Source of the DNA: JBBAEA01 sp041656175
GTDB lineage: Bacteria > Myxococcota_A > Bradymonadia > UBA4248
NCBI GenBank assembly: GCA_041656175.1
Contig: JBBAEA010000138.1
Span: 1-9,074 of the forward strand
Direction: 5' to 3'
Length of the DNA stretch: 9,074 nt
A program made the position numbers and the translations under genes. Below the pieces are notes generated by a model. That model did not search any database, had not been told where the DNA came from, and saw only the letters and a list, made by a program, of their open reading frames with translations. The first letter of the stretch is position 1. Each line of letters opens with the position of its first letter. This document shows positions 5,947-9,074 of the stretch, piece by piece.

Positions 5947-6583
5947 CCCCGTAGTCGGATGCTCTCGGGGCTGCGAATATTGCTACGCCCGCAAAATCAA
6001 CGACAGGTTCCATATCGTGCCTGATTTTAGTAAGCCGCAGTTCTTTCCAGAACGCTTGAAGCAGTTTGGAAGCAAGAAGCCTAAGAGTATTTTCGTAAAT
6101 TCTATGAGCGATGCAGCGGAATGGAGTGATGAATTTATTGAGGCGACTTGCGACGCGATGAAAAATAACCCGCAGCATAATTATATTTTCCTGTCAAAAG
6201 ATTTTGAAAAACTTGCGGACGGTTTTAATGATTACGCGAGAGAAAAAGGGCTTAACAAATTGGAAGATAGACTTTTTTTAGGCTTGACTTTCGAGGGCGG
6301 CGACTTTTATTTGGGCGATTATCGCCCCGATTTTTATAACTTTGAGCCACTGTTAAACAGGATTGATTTTATTGACGATATTTGCGGTGAGGGTTGTGCG
6401 CTTATAATTATTGGCGCAGAAACGGGCAATCGGCACGAAAAAATTATTCCGCACAAGGAATGGATTGACGACATCGTGCGTGAGGCCGACAGGTGCGGCA
6501 TACCCGTGTTTATGAAAGAATCCCTCCGCAACATCATGGGCGCCGACTTCCGGCAGGATAAGCTGATATGGGCGACAGAATAG
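5906..6583 (+). CDS. DUF5131 / phage Gp37-Gp68 family protein with CX3CX2C motif
   Basis: A 225-residue protein of the phage Gp37/Gp68 (DUF5131) family. The N-terminus KIDWCDATINPVVGCSRGCEYCYAR holds C19-x3-C23-x2-C26, the cysteine spacing that holds the iron-sulfur cluster in radical SAM enzymes. Other family-like blocks are SIFVNSMSDAAEW (61-73), IFLSKDFEKL (94-103), LIIIGAETGNR (167-177) and GIPVFMKESL (198-207). Reaction and substrate are not established; radical SAM-like chemistry on a nucleic acid or small molecule is an inference from the motif and barrel-like strand pattern. AGGAGGG at 5896-5902 precedes the ATG. The end overlaps the next small gene by 16 nt. It sits between two copies of a paralogous small gene, suggesting cassette insertion into the early operon. 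Confidence 0.88.
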   Translation: MNKTKIDWCDATINPVVGCSRGCEYCYARKINDRFHIVPDFSKPQFFPERLKQFGSKKPKSIFVNSMSDAAEWSDEFIEATCDAMKNNPQHNYIFLSKDFEKLADGFNDYAREKGLNKLEDRLFLGLTFEGGDFYLGDYRPDFYNFEPLLNRIDFIDDICGEGCALIIIGAETGNRHEKIIPHKEWIDDIVREADRCGIPVFMKESLRNIMGADFRQDKLIWATE

Positions 6584-6720
6584 AACGCCGCCTCCGCGCC
6601 ATCGCCCGGCTTAACAGCAAGGCAGAGCAGGCTATCCGCCACTGGGAGTGGTGGTCGCGGACGGAGAGGTATAAGAGCATTGTAGCGAGGATGGAGTATT
6701 TTAGGAGGATAGGGACATGA
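6568..6720 (+). CDS. Small basic protein, copy 2 of a duplicated pair flanking DUF5131
   Basis: A 50-residue protein too short for most gene callers. It begins MGDRIERRLRAIARLN and ends RMEYFRRIGT, matching the product of 5761-5946 at the RIERRLR-x-IARLN block, the AE and I-x-x-W positions, YK-x-I-x-AR and FRR. Identity at protein and DNA level is high enough to call a duplication. The sequence is rich in Arg and Trp (HWEWW at 25-29) and should form two helices. Its start lies inside the last codons of DUF5131 (16-nt overlap), with no strong SD visible, so translation may depend on coupling. Its FRR codons (TTTAGGAGG) form the SD of the next gene, and its stop overlaps the next ATG. Function unknown. 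Confidence 0.7.
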   Translation: MGDRIERRLRAIARLNSKAEQAIRHWEWWSRTERYKSIVARMEYFRRIGT

Positions 6721-7004
6721 AAATAGTATTTGCAAAACACGAAGACCCAAAGGAATACGCTTTCGAGGTGCAGCCCGGACAGCAGATAGAGAAAGGCGAT
6801 TTGCTGTTTTTGGAAACCTGTCAGGGCAAGACCTTTGCCTTCGCTTCGTCAGGCACAGAGGAAGCAAGCGCGGGGGTACTGGAACGGCTCGGGGCATACA
6901 TCCCCTTGAAGAAGGTGCTGGGCTATATCCCACGCGAGAGGTTTTCGGACGCGATCGTGCAAATCGGCAAAAGCATGGCAAGAAGCCAGGAATTGCCGTT
7001 TTAG
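6717..7004 (+). CDS. Hypothetical phage protein, probable small beta-rich domain
   Basis: A 95-residue protein starting at the ATG of an ATGA overlap, with AGGAGG (6703-6708) 8 nt upstream inside the previous gene. The first part alternates strand-like segments (KIVFAKH, YAFEVQPG, DLLFLETCQGKTFAFASSG, about residues 2-46), including PGQQIEKGDLLF, a turn pattern typical of small barrel folds that carry a cargo or bind nucleic acid. The second half (GVLERLGAYIPLKKVLGYIPRERF) is mixed. No catalytic motif, signal or membrane segment is seen. Similar short proteins occur in early operons of clostridial phages, without known function. Its stop codon merges with the SD (GGGAGG, 7004-7009) of the next gene. 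Confidence 0.7.
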   Translation: MKIVFAKHEDPKEYAFEVQPGQQIEKGDLLFLETCQGKTFAFASSGTEEASAGVLERLGAYIPLKKVLGYIPRERFSDAIVQIGKSMARSQELPF

Positions 7005-7015
7005 GGAGGAAACCG

Positions 7016-7198
7016 ATGAACAAATGTAAATTTTGCGGAGAGCGGATTGAAAAGGAGGATATGTATGAATGTCATCTTTGCGGGAAGCTCGTATGCGAGA
7101 AATGTCTCTGTAAGTATGATATTTGCCCGCCGTGCGCAGATGAGCGGGAAAAAGAGTACGCCAAAACGCACTTTACTCCGTACGGCAGTATTTTTTAA
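7016..7198 (+). CDS. Small cross-brace zinc-finger protein (paralogue of 12-224)
   Basis: A 60-residue protein with GGGAGG 6 nt before its ATG. Eight cysteines form four clean pairs: C4/C7, C19/C22, C27/C30 and C37/C40. That is the spacing expected for two zinc ions in a RING/FYVE-like cross-brace. The C-terminal EREKEYAKTHFTPYG parallels the E-rich helix and H-x-S-P-F-G end of the protein at 12-224, so the two are paralogues despite being 7 kb apart. This copy lacks the extra cysteines and the Gly-rich tail of the first. Function unknown; zinc binding is a strong inference from spacing. The neighbouring downstream genes also carry CxxC pairs. Confidence 0.78.
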   Translation: MNKCKFCGERIEKEDMYECHLCGKLVCEKCLCKYDICPPCADEREKEYAKTHFTPYGSIF

Positions 7199-7213
7199 GA
7201 GGATGAAATAGCA

Positions 7214-7411
7214 ATGGGAAAAGAATTTAAGGTTACATGCGATAGTTGCGGAGTAGACGTCTGGAGCAAGAAGTACTTTACGCTAAATATCCGGAAGGTA
7301 ATTAACGGCAAGCAGACGATAAACCCGGCAATATATCTTTGTCCGAAGTGTTTTAGGGAGACAAAGCTGGCACTGCTTTTGTGCGATTTGGGCGAAACGG
7401 AGGAACAATGA
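7214..7411 (+). CDS. Small zinc-ribbon protein
   Basis: A 65-residue protein with C9-x2-C12 near the N-terminus (VTCDSCG) and a second pair C43-x2-C46 (YLCPKCF), the layout of a four-cysteine zinc ribbon. The intervening stretch (KKYFTLNIRKVINGKQTINPAIY) should form the ribbon's beta hairpin. The C-terminal helix (RETKLALLLCDLGE) ends in an acidic tail. AGAGGA at 7198-7203, running from the last stop-codon base of the previous gene, serves as SD. Proteins of this shape are frequent in Firmicutes phage early regions and may be structural or nucleic-acid binding; no specific role is recognised. It ends in an ATGA overlap with the truncated DUF4406 gene. Confidence 0.75.
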   Translation: MGKEFKVTCDSCGVDVWSKKYFTLNIRKVINGKQTINPAIYLCPKCFRETKLALLLCDLGETEEQ

Positions 7412-7527
7412 AAATCTACATAGCCGGACGCATAACCGGCACAACGGATTACATGGAGCGGTTTGCCGCAGCAGAGGAAAGGCTAAGGGTAGCCGACTAC
7501 GAGCGCACCATGAGCGGGGAGGAGTAA
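7408..7527 (+). pseudogene. Truncated DUF4406-like gene (N-terminal remnant)
   Basis: The first ~27 residues, MKIYIAGRITG then TTDYMERFAAAEERLR, look like the N-terminus of DUF4406, a Rossmann-like family related to nucleoside 2-deoxyribosyltransferases and usually around 100 residues or more. Here the ORF stops after 39 residues, and none of the expected following strand (YEVINP-type) or active-site region is seen in any frame before the next gene. The last 12 residues (VADYERTMSGEE) do not resemble the family core and may be a fragment joined by an internal deletion. The start is normal (ATGA overlap, GGAGG upstream), so a short peptide may still be made, but it should have no enzyme activity. 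The GIT rather than PIT reading at the front, with R in place of the usual P, is also unusual. Confidence 0.6.
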
Positions 7528-7528
7528 A

Positions 7529-7600
7529 ATGCTGAAAGAATACAGAATCGACGATGAGGGGAGGACGCCTAAATGTGGATACTCGTGGCAATCTTGGTAA
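7529..7600 (+). CDS. Possible 23-residue peptide
   Basis: A very short ORF, MLKEYRIDDEGRTPKCGYSW with a three-residue end (QSW). It is listed because GGGGAGGAG (7516-7524) lies directly upstream with good spacing, and the reading starts one base after the stop of the truncated DUF4406 gene. Small phage peptides with such strong SDs are often translated. It could also be a remnant, since this stretch (7408-7657) shows other decay. It overlaps the membrane-peptide remnant starting at 7573. No function can be proposed. Confidence 0.35.
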   Translation: MLKEYRIDDEGRTPKCGYSWQSW

Positions 7601-7665
7601 TAGCCTAAATCACAACGGCCGCGCTGTATTTGGCAGGCGATGATAGGAGGGAAAACGATGTTTAA
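7573..7665 (+). pseudogene. Small single-pass membrane peptide gene interrupted by an in-frame TAA
   Basis: From ATG 7573 the frame reads MWILVAILVIA, then TAA at 7606-7608, then ITTAALYLAGDDRRENDV to a TAA at 7663-7665. Across the stop codon the sequence looks like one transmembrane helix (about 18 hydrophobic residues) followed by a charged cytoplasmic tail, a common plan for tiny phage membrane proteins. A nonsense change in the middle of the helix is the simplest explanation. The only SD-like upstream sequence is GAGGGGAGG (7557-7565), 7 nt before the ATG, which is good. The end overlaps the start of the gene at 7658. TAA is used as a normal stop by other genes here, so recoding is unlikely. 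Confidence 0.4.
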
Positions 7666-8002
7666 GTGTAAAAAATGCGGGTTTTTTGATTATGAACTCA
7701 AAGAAAAACCTAACGGTTCGGGAACCGCAACAGGCTTGTATTGCAAGACCTGCGGGTTTTGGCATAAGTGGATAGGCAAAGACGAGTTGGTAAGATATAA
7801 AGCTGGTTTGTATCAGGGCAAGCCCGAACCCGATACAACGGCCGAAATCGCCGCCCTGAAAGCGGAGATTGAGTGGTTGAGGGTATTAGCCGAAAAGCAA
7901 ACGCCGTGTGAAATAAATGATTACATAGACGAAAATTACGAAAGACACATGGAATGCCCTATCTGCGGCTGTGGGCAGAAATTAGGAGGAGGTAACCGAT
8001 GA
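7658..8002 (+). CDS. Zinc-ribbon protein with coiled-coil middle
   Basis: A 114-residue protein; the ATG at 7658 has AGGAGGG (7645-7651) upstream and is preferred over the in-frame ATG at 7640, which precedes that SD. C4-x2-C7 (KCKKCG) and C29-x2-C32 (YCKTCGFWHKW) form an N-terminal zinc ribbon. Residues about 58-82 (DTTAEIAALKAEIEWLRVLAEK) form a short coiled-coil with heptad-spaced Ile, Leu and Leu, suggesting a dimer. A third cysteine group, C84 and then CPICGCG near residues 100-106, lies before a Gly-rich end. The domain order resembles small phage proteins of unknown role that may bind nucleic acid. It ends in an ATGA overlap, with its own last codons (AGGAGGAGG) giving the SD of the next small ORF. 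Confidence 0.75.
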   Translation: MFKCKKCGFFDYELKEKPNGSGTATGLYCKTCGFWHKWIGKDELVRYKAGLYQGKPEPDTTAEIAALKAEIEWLRVLAEKQTPCEINDYIDENYERHMECPICGCGQKLGGGNR

Positions 8003-8088
8003 ACAAGCTGATTGAGAGGCTGGAGAGGCGAAGGACGATGAGCTGCCCGACAGAGAGTAATTATATATATTTTACGTGTGATAGATAG
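7999..8088 (+). CDS. Possible 29-residue peptide
   Basis: A short ORF starting MNKLIERLERRRTMSC, in an ATGA overlap with the zinc-ribbon gene. AGGAGGAGG at 7984-7992 with 6 nt spacing is one of the strongest SDs in the window, which is the main reason to list it. The first 14 residues are a basic amphipathic helix reminiscent of the LIERRLR opening of the DUF5131-flanking proteins, so it may be a cut-down relative; that is weak. The remainder (NYIYFTCDR) is unremarkable and AT-rich. Function unknown, and it may be a remnant. Confidence 0.45.
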   Translation: MNKLIERLERRRTMSCPTESNYIYFTCDR

Positions 8089-8108
8089 AGGTAGTAAGGA
8101 GGCAGGAA

Positions 8109-8612
8109 GTGACAAATACAGAAGTAAGGCAAATACTTAGCAGCTATCTTAATCTTTCGGGGCTAGAAAGAATAAAAAAAGACAGGCTTGACGCGGCTAA
8201 AACAGAACTCGAAAGAGCCAAGAAAGCCATAAACGAATCAATTGAAAACGCTTGGTTCCAAAAGCCCGGTATTGACAATGTCAGCGTCCGGTCATCTCCG
8301 CCTCTTGAATCATTGAATAAGGTGGAGCGGCTGGGATGCAGCAGGGCGACGCTTGATTACATAGATAATTGCGAGGGGCGTATCGAGAAGCTGCAAACGG
8401 ATTATAATAGAACATTCGTTGCGCTAATGAACGCCGAAGACGAGCTAAGGGAGATAGTCAGCAAGCTGCCCCCCAGAGACCAAACGCTTGTTATTGAGCG
8501 GTACATGCAGGGCATCGACCTAGATGCAATTGCTAAGAAATATTATTACGATCCGGACTATATCAGAGTAAAGTTTAGTCGGATTTATAAAAAAATCACA
8601 AAAGCAAAGTGA
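8109..8612 (+). CDS. DUF1492 / ArpU-RinA-like late transcription regulator (GTG start)
   Basis: A 167-residue protein started at GTG 8109, with AAGGAGG (8096-8102) 6 nt upstream. The N-terminal ~100 residues are long helices (RIKKDRLDAAKTELERAKKA; then GRIEKLQTDYN). The C-terminus is sigma-70 region-4-like: LPPRDQTLVIERYMQG at 120-135, DLDAIAKKYYYDPDYIRVKF at 137-156, and a basic helix RIYKKITKAK to the end. This is the plan of DUF1492/ArpU-type proteins and of the staphylococcal RinA activator, which turn on packaging and late genes. Its position, last in the early operon and just before a promoter and terminase small subunit, fits that role. The TAACAAAA repeats that follow its stop are a candidate target. 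Which subfamily it belongs to was not resolved. Confidence 0.85.
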   Translation: MTNTEVRQILSSYLNLSGLERIKKDRLDAAKTELERAKKAINESIENAWFQKPGIDNVSVRSSPPLESLNKVERLGCSRATLDYIDNCEGRIEKLQTDYNRTFVALMNAEDELREIVSKLPPRDQTLVIERYMQGIDLDAIAKKYYYDPDYIRVKFSRIYKKITKAK

Positions 8613-8630
8613 TAACAAAAAGTAACAAAA
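8613..8630 (+). repeat. Two direct TAACAAAA repeats, 10 bp apart
   Basis: TAACAAAA occurs at 8613-8620 and again at 8623-8630, exactly one helical turn apart. It begins directly after the regulator's stop codon and covers the -35 region of the TATAAT promoter. Two same-face repeats in that place are what an activator replacing the -35 contact would use. The assignment to the regulator encoded at 8109-8612 is an inference from proximity and from how RinA/ArpU-type systems are organised. Confidence 0.55.
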
Positions 8631-8650
8631 GTTGTGTTATAATATCATTG
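8613..8650 (+). promoter_or_regulatory. Candidate late-gene promoter
   Basis: A perfect -10 hexamer TATAAT lies at 8638-8643, with transcription expected to start near 8650. No TTGACA-like -35 is found at 16-18 bp spacing; the place is taken by the TAACAAAA repeats. A good -10 with a poor -35 is typical of activator-dependent promoters. It reads toward the terminase small subunit and sits just after the candidate activator gene. A TG (8634-8636 area) before the -10 is not at the ideal extended -10 position. Confidence 0.6.
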
Positions 8651-8694
8651 TGCAGTAATCCCCGACCGCACATCATCAATCCTTATCGGCATCA

Positions 8695-8718
8695 GGCAGT
8701 CCTCACGGGCTGTCTTTT
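8695..8718 (+). terminator. Hairpin with short T-run between late promoter and terminase gene
   Basis: GGCAGTCC (8695-8702) pairs with GGGCTGTC (8707-8714) in an 8-bp stem with two G-U pairs and a TCAC loop, followed by TTTT (8715-8718). It could be a weak intrinsic terminator closing the early operon, or an attenuator in the leader of the late transcript. The U-run is short, so efficiency is uncertain. It ends 10 nt before the SD of the terminase gene. Confidence 0.5.
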
Positions 8719-8737
8719 GCTATGCTCGGAGGTTAAA

Positions 8738-9074
8738 ATGGCGAAGGACAAATACAGCCTTGTAGAAGACAACTTAATAACGATAGAAGGCTGGGTACGC
8801 GACGGAGCCACGAATGAAGAAATTGCCAAAAGGCTCGGCATAGGCAAGACCACATTTTATAAGTATATTGCCGAGCACTCCGAACTTTCCGAACTCCTTA
8901 AAAAGGGAAAGGGCATAGTAGACACCCAAGTCGAGAACGCCTTGCTTAAGCGGGCTATGGGCTATAAGTACGAGGAGACCACGCAGGAGCTACGCGACGG
9001 CGAAATGGTCGTGACAAAGGTTGTCGTCAAGGAAGTCGCTCCCGACACCACCGCGCAAATCTTTTGGCTTAAGA
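8738..9074 (+). CDS. terS: Terminase small subunit (5' part; runs off the window)
   Basis: ATG at 8738 with GGAGG (8728-8732) 5 nt upstream; the frame is open to the window end, giving 112 residues. An N-terminal helix-turn-helix is visible (WVRDGATNEEIAKRLGIGKTTFYKYI, about residues 19-44), which in terminase small subunits binds the pac/cos DNA. The following helices (SELSELLKKGKGIVDTQVENALLKRAMG) and the strand-rich part YKYEETTQELRDGE, VVTKVVVKEVAPDTTAQIFWLK are the usual oligomerisation region of this phage family, normally followed by a few residues such as N-x-x-P-x-x-W. The large terminase subunit would be expected just downstream, beyond 9074. It is the first gene behind the late promoter. 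Confidence 0.88.
   Translation, partial: MAKDKYSLVEDNLITIEGWVRDGATNEEIAKRLGIGKTTFYKYIAEHSELSELLKKGKGIVDTQVENALLKRAMGYKYEETTQELRDGEMVVTKVVVKEVAPDTTAQIFWLK

Noticed and set aside
6334..7023. Reverse-strand open frame of 229 residues
   Set aside because: It is antisense to three packed forward genes with good SDs; its Pro/Arg/Ser-rich translation is typical of shadow frames.
7606..7608. TAA recoded as a sense codon (alternative phage genetic code)
   Set aside because: TAA, TAG and TGA all end well-supported genes in the window (for example 712, 6583 and 8612), so reassignment is not supported.
8625..8635. ACAA-AAG-TTGT inverted repeat as an operator
   Set aside because: Arms of four bases with a three-base centre are expected by chance in AT-rich DNA; the 8-bp direct repeats are a stronger signal at the same place.
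8650..8671. GTGC/GCAC hairpin in the late leader
   Set aside because: Only four base pairs around a 14-nt loop; unlikely to be stable.

Overview
The window looks like the early-to-late junction of a temperate phage or prophage of a Gram-positive bacterium, most likely a Clostridia-type Firmicute. The grounds are gene content and order, strong AGGAGG-type Shine-Dalgarno (SD) sites before nearly every gene, TTG and GTG starts with near-perfect SDs, and a late-gene regulator directly before a terminase gene. Every supported gene is on the + strand. Genes are packed with ATGA overlaps or gaps of a few bases, so 1-8612 reads as one long early operon. No tRNA, rRNA, CRISPR array, insertion sequence or attachment site was seen, and no stretch over 300 bases lacks a gene.

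Layout: (1) 12-875 holds five small accessory genes, three of them cysteine-rich. (2) 872-3023 is a recombination module: YqaJ-type exonuclease, RecT annealing protein and RusA Holliday-junction resolvase, joined by ATGA overlaps. (3) 3020-5758 is a nucleotide/replication module: an HD-domain phosphohydrolase with an apparent 1-nt frameshift, a possible winged-helix protein, a DUF4373-type replication initiator-like protein started at TTG, and a DnaC/DnaI-type helicase loader started at GTG. (4) 5761-6720 is a DUF5131 (phage Gp37/Gp68) gene flanked by two paralogous small genes. (5) 6717-8088 is a run of small genes, several with zinc-ribbon motifs, including a truncated DUF4406 gene and a transmembrane peptide gene with an in-frame stop. 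(6) 8109-8612 is a DUF1492/ArpU/RinA-like regulator with a sigma-region-4-like end. After it come a TATAAT box preceded by two TAACAAAA repeats 10 bp apart, a hairpin with a T-run, and the start of a terminase small subunit gene that runs off the window.

A likely working scheme, inferred from family knowledge: YqaJ and RecT carry out end resection and strand annealing, RusA resolves branched DNA, and the DUF4373 protein and loader recruit a helicase to the phage origin. No helicase, SSB or polymerase is encoded here, so these would come from the host or from outside the window. The last early gene would then switch on packaging and late genes from the promoter beside it.

The least explained parts are the duplicated small genes around DUF5131, the pair of cross-brace zinc-finger paralogues 7 kb apart, and the hairpin between the late promoter and terminase. 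Three lesions (HD frameshift, DUF4406 truncation, in-frame stop in the membrane peptide) suggest a partly decayed prophage, although sequencing error cannot be excluded for the single-base events.
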